From positions 37,697,936 through 37,761,935 of the forward strand of contig CM039512.1 of assembly GCA_022432975.1 (NCBI GenBank): 64,000 nt of DNA, read 5' to 3'. A program made the position numbers and the translations under genes. The stretch comes from Begonia masoniana (Eukaryota > Streptophyta > Magnoliopsida > Cucurbitales > Begoniaceae). This document shows, piece after piece, positions 48,731-60,820 of this stretch. Positions within the stretch are counted from its first letter, which is position 1. Each line of letters opens with the position of its first letter. The notes below the pieces were generated by a model that did no database searches, was not told the DNA's origin, and was given only the letters and a program-made list of their open reading frames with translations.

Positions 48731-49235
48731 TATTATACATATCAGAATTAAAAGGCAATTAAAAAAAGCAGAAATTAGAAAATTAAGAAAAAGTTACGCA
48801 AACACACTATGAGGAGTGTAACTACGCTCAAGAAGACGAAATAAACAGTAGTTAAGCACTACTATGCTCGCGAAAGAGGTGGCAAAGGCAGTAGTTCAGC
48901 TCTACTATGCTCTTGGAGGATGCGACCACAGTCAATTGAACGAGTTTAGAAAATTGAAGCTAAGCGCTACTATGCTCATTCTAAGCGCGAATTAGAGCAG
49001 TTGCACTCATAAGTGGGCAAAACTATAGCAGCATGGCAAAATTTGGATTCACATGTCGATTAAATGATTATCTTTAAATATGACACACAACGAATGATGA
49101 GAGAAGACTTGAGACTCAAGAATTAAATAGAGAATAGAGATTTTGATGTTCAATTACTGACGATATTCGTGAAGATCAAAAACACACAACGAATCACCGA
49201 AATGGAAGGCTTCAACTAGTTTTTACCTTCGGTAA
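48731..49235. repeat. Dispersed CTACTATGCTC repeats
   Basis: Four imperfect copies of a word like AGCTAAGCGCTACTATGCTC occur between about 48815 and 48985 at spacings of roughly 50-65 bp. No gene is seen in the stretch. It may be the edge of an unrecognised element next to the inverted-repeat element at 49236. Confidence 0.45.
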
Positions 49236-50376
49236 ATTCCAAAATACCCCTTGAAGTAAGGGTATTTATCGAAAAAACCCTCAAAAGAAAAGTCATCGCA
49301 GTTAAAATCTCGAACTATTAAAAATACTTAAAAAATACCTCGGCAGGGGGCCGATAGCCCCCCGAATCCGAAATTACACGGGATTCGGGTAGCCGATTTA
49401 AAATCGCGGCCCCCAAATCTAAAATTTGGGGGTCGCATAAAAATTCGGAGGGCAGCCCCGAAAATGTAACAGACCCCCCCTGGTCTCATAGTATTCTTTA
49501 TTATTTTAAAATAAATAAAATAAATATCAAATCATATTCAATTCATTTATACTTTTTACCACATGTTCGTCTGATAGAAAGATTATGTGAAAAAATTTCG
49601 GGATTTTTTAAAAACATTTATGATTTAATATAAATTTTTTTTATAAAATAATGTAATTAAAATTACAATATATCGCATAAGTATTATAAAATTAGAAAAC
49701 TTTTTACATTATCTTTCCATGATGTAATGAACATGTGGTAAATATTTCAAGTAAATTGAATATAATTTGTTATTTTTTTAAAAATTAAATCCTTATTTCT
49801 TCTTCAAACATCAATTTGAGGTCTTAAATGATAGATTTTGGGCTCGAAAAAGGCTGTCTCTTGAAAATCCCTAATGAAATGTGTAGGTCTCTGCTATAGC
49901 TTCGATTTGATATATTGTCGGCCCCAATTGGATAACTGTAGCAAAAGTTATGGCTCTTTGAAGTTGAAGAGGTTATTAATTTGCATAAAAATTCACTAAT
50001 TTGCATAAAGTATTAAAAAATCACGCAATTTTTTATGTTATCTTTCCATAATGTAATGAACATGTGGTAAAAATTTTAAGTGAATTGAATATGATTTCTT
50101 ATTTTTTTATTAATTTATAAAAAATAAAAAAAATATTCGAGATCGCGGATGGCTGCAATTTTAAATCAGGGGCCGCGCAGCACAAACGAGAGGGGACACA
50201 ATTTTAAATCGGCCCCCCGAATCCAGTGTAATTTTGGATTTGCGAGGCAATCGGCCCCCTGCCGGGGTCTTTTTTAAGCATTTTTTAAAGTTTGAAGTTT
50301 TGACTATAAGGACTTTTTGTTTGAAGATTTTTTCGATAAATACCCATACTTCATGGCATATTTTGGATTTTACCCT
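49236..50376. mobile_element. Long-TIR element, MULE-like MITE candidate
   Basis: Left arm (from GGTAAATTCCAAAATA, about 49236-49390) and right arm (about 50225-50376, ending TGGATTTTACC) are inverted repeats over 150 bp or more: GGGTATTTATCGAAAAAA and GGCAGGGGGCCGAT recur in reverse complement. Flanks TTTTACCTTC and TTTTATCTTTC could be a diverged 9-10-bp TSD, which with long TIRs suggests a Mutator-like origin. The middle (49500-50130) holds repeated ATGTAATGAACATGTGGTAA segments in both orientations. There is no transposase. Confidence 0.6.
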
Positions 50377-50389
50377 TTTATCTTTCCCT

Positions 50390-51480
50390 TCTTTGATTTT
50401 GTTGTATTCTCCACCATTGATATTGCTATGCTTTTCTCTGTTGATTTTCTTCTCACTACGATGAGCTAATTTTATGTTCTAGGATTATCATTTAAACTCA
50501 CAAGAAATGTAATTAATTTTTTTTTCATTATATTGATTTCTTTTTTTAGTTTGTTTATTCTGTTTGGAGATTTTTTTTAATTTGACTATTTGGCCAATAG
50601 TTAGGTTAATTCTATTACGTATAATGAATTTGAATTTGTGTGAAAAAACAATATACATTCATAACGTTTTAACCAAATTGTGAGTATGAACTTAATGAAT
50701 TGTTGTTGTTTTATTCACAAAGAAATAGTGAGTTTAATTTATAATGATATTTCTAAACGACTATCGGGAGAAACATTTAGATAATTTAGGTTTTTCAGTT
50801 AACTTACTAGCACAAATTTATTAACTTGAAAAATTAAGTAATTTAATTAAATGGAATGCTGAGGCATAATTGTAGTCCTAGGTTTTATCGAAGTAAACAA
50901 TCAAGTTTTTAATATTGTTTCTATTAGTTTTTAGTCATTAAAAATCTCAAAATTCGTTGTTTAAGTAAAATAATAATAAAATTATATTGGTAATTAGGAA
51001 TTTAATTGTATCAATTCAATGCGAGTTTGAATCCTCTTTATCATTTCATTACTTGTGGTGGCACATGAACTTGCGTTATAAGATCACCAATAAGATTTTG
51101 GCACTTTGTTTGGAAACTATTTTGATGTTACATTTTTCATATCAGTAGAAATTAGTTTGGTCTAAGTAAGGGTTTCTATAGTGTAGTGATTTGCTCAACA
51201 TGATTTTCAAATATTTTGTGGATATACACTTATGAAAACCATGACATGGCTTGATCGCCAGCACATCAATTTTTACGTATATGTACGTATGTTTTACATA
51301 TTTATCATTATGAGTGCATGATATTTCATTTTGATTTTTTATGTGTGTATGTTTGATGAGCTAATTGTTTGATTGGGCTAGTCGAGTCTTTCTGGTATCG
51401 GTCTTCAGTTGGTTTGGGTTGCACCAGCTGGGCAACAAGAATAACAAGAGTCAGATCATGTACATTTTTTGCTGAGTGAA
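50390..51480. other. A/T-rich stretch, no gene seen
   Basis: No supported coding frame or repeat boundary. Confidence 0.4.
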
Positions 51481-51492
51481 AGTTGTTTATTT

Positions 51493-51760
51493 TTACGCAA
51501 CGAAAATAGATAATAGGGCGGTTATGATGCACTCATTGGGTTTCAGATCATGGACAAAGTGATTTTGTTTGATACACTGGATGATGTCGTCACTGAGATT
51601 GCTCGCAAGACACTCTTTCGGCGTTAAGTTTACGTGGATGGCATTGTCATTGACTTGTTCATTAACTACCCTTTGATTCACGGGTTGTACCGTCATTGTC
51701 GTAGCCTAGGTCACTTGGCTGGACCTTCGAATCGCCGTCACTTTTCAGCTTCTTTTTTAC
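51493..51760 (+). pseudogene. Possible LINE ORF1 / zinc-knuckle remnant
   Basis: A plus-strand frame at 51634-51760 includes VDGIVIDLFINYPLIHGLYR, then HCRSLGHLA. The spacing of a beta-strand-rich stretch before C...GH resembles the DUF4283/CCHC region of plant LINE ORF1 proteins, with cysteines lost. The resemblance is weak and there is no reverse transcriptase nearby. Confidence 0.25.
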
Positions 51761-52587
51761 TCATAAAGTGTTGTTGGATCTTGGGATCGCTGTCTTTCTG
51801 TGATAGTTTTCTAGAGGAGTCTTTATGTGACCCTTCTTTTTCATTAAGATAATTTTCTAACATAAATGATAGAGCTTACTTTATTTATAGTTACCCAGAT
51901 ATGCAGCAATGTTTTCGAACCTGCCCCACTGATGGTTTGTTGAGCCTATTTTAAAAATGGTACAATGAATTTAATGATTTGTGTATCTTTGGCCAATGGA
52001 GTCTGTTTTGAAAAGAAAAGGAAATGATTTTAATATAAATACAAGCATTGGATTTTTATAATTGTTCATTGTTTTGAAAAAAAATGATAAAACTATTTTT
52101 ACACATGCATTTGAGTATAATATATGATTCCCTACTAAGTTAGTCTCTCACCCCAAAGACCCGCTCCATTTTCTAGATTAGGATCGTGAAGGCTGGTATT
52201 GTTGTTGCTCATTAATAAGTGAATCCCTTTCTTGTTCTCCTCCTTATCATTATTTTTTCGAGCGTTATTCTTTGTCCTGGTGAGAGATTCTTCGTTTATT
52301 ATTTTTCTTATTAATAGTCTTTATAAAATTGTTAGGTATTTGATATTTTATTTGTTGCACAATAATTCATTAGATTATTTAAGTTTTACTCTATCTTATT
52401 TTTATGTGATCGTCATGTAAACATCGACTCATTCTTTGTGAGCCAAGCAAAGTCTATCTTAAAGTCTTCTGCTGTCAAACTTAGCATTGAGCTGGGCGGT
52501 CAAGTTCTTTTCAATAATCGATTCTCTCAACCCGGCATCATTTCTGTCTAGATGTACCTCCAGGTTGTCACATTTTGAAAACTCAGG

Positions 52588-52938
52588 GCAGGGGTTGAGA
52601 ATCGAACCAAACTAAACATAAATACTAGGTTTGGTTTGGTTTACCCATTGAACATGTACTACATGTTTATATAGTTTTTTAATTTTTAAAATTACGAATC
52701 AAGCTAAATCGGTAGAAAGTCAAGCCTAAACCAAGTTAAAAAAGAAAAAAAAGAAAAAAAAAGCCATATCTTAAATCAAACTTAAACCCAGCAAAAAAAG
52801 GGTTCAATTTTGGTTTAATTTTTAAACTTACCCGATCCAATTTCAATTTCTAAAATTCTAAAACTGAGTTGATAAGTTTGAATGTGACGAGGGATGGAAT
52901 TGAATCGAATCCAATCGAACTAGTCTCGCCCCTATCCA
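52588..52938. mobile_element. hAT-type MITE candidate
   Basis: Left CAGGGGTTGAGAATCGAACC and right TTCGATT...GGGGCGAG (reverse complement of ATCGAACTAGTCTCGCCCC) form a rough inverted repeat of the kind seen at hAT MITE ends. I could not identify a convincing 8-bp TSD. The interior is A/T-rich and non-coding. Confidence 0.35.
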
Positions 52939-53599
52939 ATTGATAAGTTTTAGATGCAAATTCCCAAAGTGACCCTCTTTTAACAGAAGTGCTTCTTGAA
53001 TATCAAATAGCTAAAATTTGTATGGCCAATAACTCCCAACCAATTACTTCCAAACTTGAACTTCTTAACATTATGTGGTTTGCTTATTCATTATATTTAA
53101 TAAAAACATATCATATGAATCATGACCAGTTATGTCATTATTGTGCACACTTTTGCCGGTTATAATGATGTCTTACATTATGTAACGTAACTACTCTCTC
53201 ATATTTGGATAACAACTTCGAACAAATGCAACTTTATTTTACTTATAAATTTAATATTACAATCTTTTGACTATATGATGCAGTAATTGCTATTTTTAAG
53301 GGAAATTATCACATAACGGCTAGAAAATAAGCAATAAAAACAAACATTCTTTCACATTTCTTTTAAATTTATAAGAGTTTCATAAATAATAGTACAATTT
53401 TTTGACATTTTTACATGTTGAGTTTACAATGTCAATTGTGGAAGGATAATCGAATTCAAACCTTCATTCTCATTCTACAAAAGACATTTGACCCAAAAAT
53501 TAAAAAAACCATAAAAAGCAAAGTCATAAACAACTCCAAGAAAGCAATCAACAGAAACTTTTGAATTAAATCATATGAAGACCAGTCAAACATAAGAAC

Positions 53600-53701
53600 A
53601 TGCCTGTGTCTAGAGAGAGAAAGTTGTCGTGTTTGATTCTGACAATAGCAGCCATTGGAGCAGCAGGGTGTGGCCTACAGTGCATGGCTGAAATCCCATG
53701 A
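53600..53701 (+). CDS. Short ORF with a hydrophobic segment, unidentified (33 aa)
   Basis: ATG at 53600 opens 33 codons to TGA: a basic N-terminus (SRERK) followed by about 20 mostly hydrophobic residues (CLILTIAAIGAAG), the pattern of a signal or anchor helix. It is followed by a purine-rich tract. It could be a small secreted or membrane peptide, a first exon, or chance. I recognise no family. Confidence 0.2.
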   Translation: MPVSRERKLSCLILTIAAIGAAGCGLQCMAEIP

Positions 53702-55310
53702 AATGGAATCTCCCTTCCCCAACACAGAGAAAATGAGCGAGAGAAAGAGAGGGAGAGAGAGAGTGGGGATGAGAGTGAAGCAGTTTAATTGATTTGGGTA
53801 AACAAATTCATGGAGCATGACGAACTGCATGATCTAAATTCCTACGGAAGTTTCTACGTGTTTCTTGGTGGAAAAATGAGACTCCACCTATGGTTTTACC
53901 AAGATTTTGACAACTTTTTCAAGTAAAATATCAACTGCCTAGCAAAGTCAATAATTTTTAGTGGAATATATATATATATATATATTATATAGACAATAAT
54001 GTCGAGAACGTGAGCAGGAGAATGCTATGTTTCAAGAAATAAAAGCTTTGTCAAAAACACATCACATCATCCATTAATGTTTTCACAAGTGTTCTTACCG
54101 TTTTGTCTCTCCTACCAACGATATGAACATGGTATTATCACTCTTGTTTCCATTCATTTTCATTCTTTTATTTTTGTCCTACATTTGTCAATTTTTCTGT
54201 ATTTGGATGTTTTCAGAGAAACTTAAATTGATTTTCTTATAAAGATTTACACGATAACACTGGATTAGTTTTCTAAATTATTATAGATTCCACTTTTGCT
54301 GAGTTCAAAATCAACGAGTAAATCAAATTTTTGACCTTCTTTCGGTTCTCTTCACAATCGTAAGCAAACTATTGAACATTTGTGTTTATTTTGTTCTTGT
54401 GCAATCAATTGAATTATAGAGGTTTTTTTTTAACACACTTTTTGCTGTTTTAGTTTGTGATAAGAAAACATGATAGCTTGTGATACGTGCATAATAGAGA
54501 TTTATGTGGAAACCCTTTTAAAGGAAACCGCAGACAATGGAAAGCAAACAAAATTCAATTCCGGAATATTGACGAGCATAAGTCATGGAAAAACATACTC
54601 AATCTATAATTCTGATTTAAAGTGAAGCGAAAGGAATGCCAATAAACATCGTGGGGCCATTCTATGTTATCTGCTAGCTAGGGAACGATGCTAATGAGAC
54701 AACTTATGAGCATAATGGGCACAGGAAATGGTCCCAAATAAAAGCTTGTTGTTTATATGTAGCCACTCAGGGACACTAGTTTTTCTTCACCAATTTATCA
54801 CATTTTTTATGAACTAATTTTCTATTTTGGGATTACCCAGAAATCTTGTGGGGAAAGAATACATATTATGGAAATTTTAGAAGATTTTGCAGTCAAAGGG
54901 ATCGGTTAGAGATCGCACGAGAAATTCTCTTTATATTTTGGTTATCCGTTAGTGAATTTTTCAATCTCTAATCATGTTTTTTTTATTCAATCTCTAAACA
55001 TTTCTCATCGTTGAGATTATCGAAAAAGAAAGGGGAAACGAGAGAAGGTTCGAGACGATTAGCGTCTCAAATGAAAGAATAAAAATGAGTAAACAACGTC
55101 CAAAGGTTTTTGCACATGAAACGATCGCATCAAACACTACCAACTCACCAAATTCTGATTTGATTTCACGTGCTCTCCACATTGGTTTTGGGTGAATTCA
55201 GTCTCAGCCACCTGCGGGGGACCATCTCTCGTTGTCTCTCTTCTCTCTCTCTTCCCCCTAAATTCTCACAATCAATAAAAAAAATGAAAAGAAAAGCTAC
55301 CCCAATAAGA
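53702..55310. other. A/T-rich stretch, no gene seen
   Basis: It contains a GAGA-rich patch at 53735-53770 and a (TA)n run near 53969-53990. No convincing coding region was found. A minus-strand frame at 54994-55182 has no recognisable motif. Confidence 0.4.
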
Positions 55311-55312
55311 GT

Positions 55313-55424
55313 TACTCCAATCTGAGCTGATCTTTTAGCTCATGATTCAGTTCATCTTGCTCTTCAAGTTGCTGGTTGATGTGCTTGACATGTCTATAGC
55401 CAAAAGGCTTTCTTGTTATCTTGC
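55313..55424 (-). pseudogene. Possible last exon of a host gene (35 codons)
   Basis: On the minus strand an AG (AAGTAG/CAAG) is followed by an open frame to TAA at 55313 reading ...KPFGYRHVKHINQQLEE and ending ELKDQLRLE. Glu/Gln/Leu-rich heptad-like spacing suggests a short coiled coil. Composition is protein-like and unlike the flanking A/T-rich DNA. I do not recognise the family and found no upstream exon within the window, so it may be an exon of a gene, a gene fragment or chance. Confidence 0.3.
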
Positions 55425-55859
55425 TACTTCATTTCTGTCCAAACAACACATGCATTTCATACCAAAATAAGACAAATTCAAGCGACATTCCTCTTGCAGA
55501 TTCAGATGAACTACTTAAATTTGGATTCTTGCATAGCACAATAATCTCAACAATGAACAAATATCAGCATTTGTCCAAGATATTCACAAAATACTAACAT
55601 GTGGTTCTCTCTATATCTACAAGCTAGGGAGAAAACATATCTGACAATTGAACGAGAATACAAAAAAATAAAAAAGATAAAATCCATTTTATCCCCTAAA
55701 TTATGGATTTTTTTAAAAACATCCTTAAACTAAGGACCCTAACAAATTTAACATTTAATTATCATAAACCCAACAATTGAATCCCTCACGGTCCATCGAT
55801 AACCCTCGTTCTGCATTTTTTTTTTCCAAGAATGGGGGACCGAGGGGTCAATTTAAAAA

Positions 55860-56095
55860 AAAATTGCCCCTCATTCTGTCGTGGGGCCCTATTATAATAA
55901 ATATATAATAAGTCCCGTTCACGGCCCCCGTTCTGGAGTCCAATATTTGAGGACTAGGACCCGTTCTCCCGAGTCGACCCTCCTCCGTTCTCAAGAGCCT
56001 TTTATAACGAGGGGCCTTTTCGGGAGAACGGGACTCCAGAATAGGGGGTCGTTCTCTAGAACGGACCCTATTATATATTTATTATAATGCGTAAT
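55860..56095. repeat. Imperfect inverted repeat with CCCGTTCT motifs
   Basis: The outer arms GGGCCCTATTATAATAAATA and its near-complement ACCCTATTATATATTTATTA, and inner CCCGTTCTGGAGTCC against GGACTCCAGAA, give a folded structure about 230 bp long. It may be a MITE or part of a repeat cluster that continues to 57090. No TSD is assigned. Confidence 0.4.
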
Positions 56096-56270
56096 TTATA
56101 TATTTATTGTAATGTATAATTTTGAATTTATTATAATCTGTAATTTCTTGATTTTATAACACTTGTACGGTTTATTAAAATTAAAATATCATGAAACTTT
56201 CTTGATTATCTTCCAATTATGTGATGAACATGTAGTAAAACTTTCAAGTAAATTCAATATCGTTTGATGG

Positions 56271-57090
<820 letters not shown>

Positions 57091-57349
57091 TAGTGAAATA
57101 AAGTTAAAAAATAGGCAGAGTTTCGTTTGCTTTATGACTCCTCTATAGCCACAATTCTTGCATATTCAAATTAGAATTTATACCCAACAGCAAGATTCAA
57201 ATAATTACAGTACATACATAAAGTAAAATGACATCAAATGAAATGAAATACAAAATAAAGTACATCAAATGATAAGAAATACAAACTACAGTACATCAAA
57301 TGATACTATATTACAAACGTAAAGCAAAATACATAAACTAAAATATAAA

Positions 57350-57535
57350 CTACACTACGGGTGGGTCATCACGGTTAGAGCCCTCCATCCAACACGTAAC
57401 TCTGTCATTTAGCTGTATGTTGGATAAGTTGGCCTTCTCGACTCTGCTCACGAGGAAATCCATCATCTGCTCCATCCTATCCCACCTCTTGTTGTGCCTA
57501 GTAGGCTCATTACACGATCTCAAACCCGAGCCCAC
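57350..57535 (-). other. Unidentified 61-codon frame
   Basis: The frame includes DRMEQMMDFLVSRVEKANLS, helical and charged, possibly part of a transposon-encoded protein. There is no domain I can name. The preceding DNA (57200-57350) is a degenerate ACATCAAATGA tandem. Confidence 0.2.
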
Positions 57536-57880
57536 AATTTAACTAACACACTTGTCTCTTTTTCAGGTCATGGTTCGTGTGAAGAATTGGAAGACACCGT
57601 GAACGACTTGAAGTGAGATATTAAAGCTGGGGACATTGACCAACCAAAGCATCTCATCATGTGAAAAGACTAAAGACGCACCTTAATTGTTGTGCCCCGT
57701 AGGCCCATTACACGATCTCAGACCCGAGTCCACAATTTAACTAACATACTTGTCTCTTTTGCAAGTAATGGTTTGTGTGACGACTTGGAGGACATCATGG
57801 ATGACTTGAAGTTGGAGATTAAAGCTGGAGACGTTGACCAACCAAAGTATCTCATCATGTGGAAAGACTAAAGAGGCACT
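57491..57880 (+). repeat. Two tandem copies of a 190-200-bp segment
   Basis: Units begin TTGTGCC(T/C)...TTACACGATCTCA(A/G)ACCCGAG at about 57491 and 57692. Each contains a short frame (DDLKLEIKAGD in the second) ending in a stop and ACTTGTCTCTTTT(T/G)CA, which looks like a 3' splice site. The origin is unknown. Confidence 0.65.
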
Positions 57881-60141
57881 TTAATGCTCGCATGGGAATT
57901 TGTCTTCCCGAGCTTGATATTTGTAGCTTTTTTGAAATTTCTCTCTTATTGGCAAAAGTTGGCCTTCTTGTTTAAACTTTATTAGATGAATGTTAGGATT
58001 AGATGAATGTTAGGATTAGTTGGTGGCTTTGTTTATGCTTTGGCCCATTGAAGTGAAGACATGACTCAAGCCCAAATGAAGGTCCATCATACCCCTCCAA
58101 GACCAAGCCCAAGCCCACCACTAGGTCTATATATTCATGGCATTGGTGTTTGTAACTTTTTTGGCTGATTTTTATGAGCACCCACGGATTTTTCTCTCAA
58201 TAGAAGAAGCTTGGAGCAAGGAGCTTCCAAGGTAAGCTCGGTTGACAACAACCGAGGGGTTGCACCCCCGAAACTGATCTTCACGCTTGGTAGCTTGTAA
58301 GAACGGATTTGCCATCATTTCTCCATTCTTTTGAGAGTGGAAAGCAACAAGAAGTGGCTGTAACCGATTCCTTGAATTTAGTTCTCTTCCTTGGAAGAAA
58401 GCTCCATTGAAGCACTCATTGGCCGATTCTCGGAAACAGTCCATAAATCCTTCATCTCAACAAATCTGGACCACGTTTTTCACCAGCACACATCTCACTC
58501 ACTTCACAAGACTCACCTAAAATTTCGTTAAATTTCGAGCACGTTTGATATTTCGTTTGCATTATTTCTTCTCAGATTTGTCAGTTTTGTGTCACCCGGG
58601 AACTAATGGTCTTCTTCGAGTTCTTGAGTCCTATTTGCAGGTCGGAGCTCAACATTAATGCTCACATGAGAATTTGTCTTCCCGAGCTTTGATTTGTAGC
58701 TTTTTTGAAATTTTGAACTTATTGGCAAACGTTGGACTTCTTGTTTAAACTTTATTATATGCATGTTAGGATTAGATGAATGTTAGGATTAGATGAATGT
58801 TAGGATTAGATGAATGTTAGGATTAGTTGGTGGCTTGGTTTATGCTTGGCCCATTTGAAGTTGAAGACATAGCTCAAGCCCACATGATGGCCCATCATCC
58901 CCCTCCAAGCCCAAGCCTAAGCCCAAGCCCAAGCCCAAGCCCAAGCCCACCATTAGGTCTATATATTCATGGCATTGGGTGCACCCCCGAAATCTGCTCT
59001 TCACGCTTGGTAGCTTGTAACGAACGATTTGCATGCATTTCTTCCATTCTTTGAGAGTGGAAAGCAACAAGAAGTTGCTGTAAAACCGATTGCCTTGAAT
59101 TTAGTTCTCTTCCTGGAAGAAAGCTCCATTGAAGCACTCATTGGCCGATTCCTCGGAAAACAGTCCATAAATCCTTCATCTCAACAATCTGGACCACGTT
59201 TTTCACCAGCACACATCTCACTCCATTCACAAGACTCACCTAAAATTTCGTTAAATTTCGAGCACCGTTTGATATTTCGTTTGCATTATTTCTTCTCAGA
59301 TTTGTCAGTTTTAGTGTCACCCGGGAACTAATGGTCTCTTCAGTTCTTGAGTCCTATTTGCAGGTCGGAGCTCAACATTAATGCTCACATGAGAATTTGT
59401 CTTCCCGAGCTTTGATTTGTAGCTTTTTTGAAATTTTGAACTTATTGGCAAACGTTGGACTTCTTGTTTAAACTTTATTATATGCATGTTAGGATTAGAT
59501 GAATGTTAGGATTAGTTGGTGGCTTGGTTTATGCTTGGCCCATTTGAAGTTGAAGACATAGCTCAAGCCCACATGATGGCCCATCATCCCCCTCCAAGCC
59601 CAAGCCTAAGCCCAAGCCCAAGCCCAAGCCCAAGCCCACCATTAGGTCTATATATTCATGGCATTGGTGTTTGTAATTTTTTTGGTTGATTTTATGAGCA
59701 TCCACGGGTTTGTCTTCTGTTGACAACAACCGAGGGGTTGCGCCCCCGAAACTGATCTTCAAACTTTGTAGCTTGTAAGAACAGATTTGCCATCTTCTTC
59801 TCCTTTCTTTTGAGATAAAAAAACTGCAAGAAGTGACCTAACCGATTCCTTGAATCGAGTTCTCTTCATTGGAAGAAAACTCTTGCCAAAACGCTTCAAA
59901 TAGCGATTATTGGCCGATTTTTAGAAACATTCGATAAAATCTTCAAATCAACGAATCTGTACCACGATATTCACCAGCACACATCTCATTCACCTCTGTA
60001 CACGCACTAAAATTTTCATTTCGTTCTGAGCATGTTTGGTATTGCGTTTGCATTTTCCTTCTCGAATTTGTCGGTTTTGTGTCACCCGAAAACTAACGGT
60101 CGTATTCGAGTTCTTGAGTCCTATTTGCAAGTCAGAGCCCA
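57881..60141 (+). repeat. Three tandem copies of a 720-775-bp LTR-like segment
   Basis: Units start at TTAATGCTC at 57881, 58655 and 59378. Each has GTTAGGATTAGTTGGTGGC, a run of AAGCCC units, a TATA-like TCTATATATTCATGGCATTG, and ends with TGAGTCCTATTTGCAGGTC. A promoter-like box followed by leader sequence suggests a tandemly amplified LTR or gene promoter. Internal micro-repeats (GAATGTTAGGATTAGAT, up to four in unit 2) vary between units. No protein-coding gene is present. Confidence 0.75.
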
Positions 60142-60436
60142 ACACCTCTGCTCTATAGTGTCCCACATACTAGCCTCCTGGAGGGACAATGGCGGCGTGG
60201 TGGCGTTCTCCATAGGAGCGTCCCGAGATATGTATGCCCCGTGATCTTCCTTGTGTATCCAAGTCCCGTTGACTTCGACGAGGCCCATCCGAGTCAGATG
60301 ACACCTGTCAAATAAATCGACGGATCTCTGTATCCATCCTGAGGTAGAATGATATAGGTGATCAGGTTGTGAATAACCCGAGCTTTGACGTTCAAGTTCT
60401 TCGATCTCGGCTTCATGAACCTTGCAATGTACGAAT
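60142..60436 (-). pseudogene. Transposon-type ORF split by solo LTR L
   Basis: On the minus strand, the frame ending ...HCNS at 63930 resumes at 60436 as SYIARFMKPRSKNLNVKARV and continues through HNLITYIILPQDGYRDPSIY, so the two sides of LTR L join in one frame through the TSD CGAAT. The part right of the LTR (63930-64000) reads DCDFFRSAKRLEFLRKIHCN. It resembles the uncharacterised plant transposon-associated proteins common in repeat-rich plant genomes; I am not sure of the family. Confidence 0.45.
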
Positions 60437-60820
60437 TGTAACACCCAGCACTTTCGGTCACGTATTTATCTCGAAACTTCACTGACCCGAATTAAATCAC
60501 CATTAATGTAATGACTATTTTTATTAGATTTTGGATGCCAAGGTTTAGTTGGTTTCACTTTTTGGGGTAAGAATTAGGTCTAGTGGCAAATTAGTAATTG
60601 AGATTGGTTTTTAAATAGTATAAATGCTACAGTAAAACTCAAAACCTCACTAAAACCTCACTGTAGCGGACATTCTCCTCTGTGATTCTCGTCCTTCCAG
60701 AGCTCTCTCTCAGCCAGTAGCCCTTTCATCAACGACCGACTCTTCATCCTTCTCACCGATACTCAGCTTACTAGGTAAGGCTTCGATAATGCAGTGATTG
60801 AGTATCCATTTAGGTGTTGG

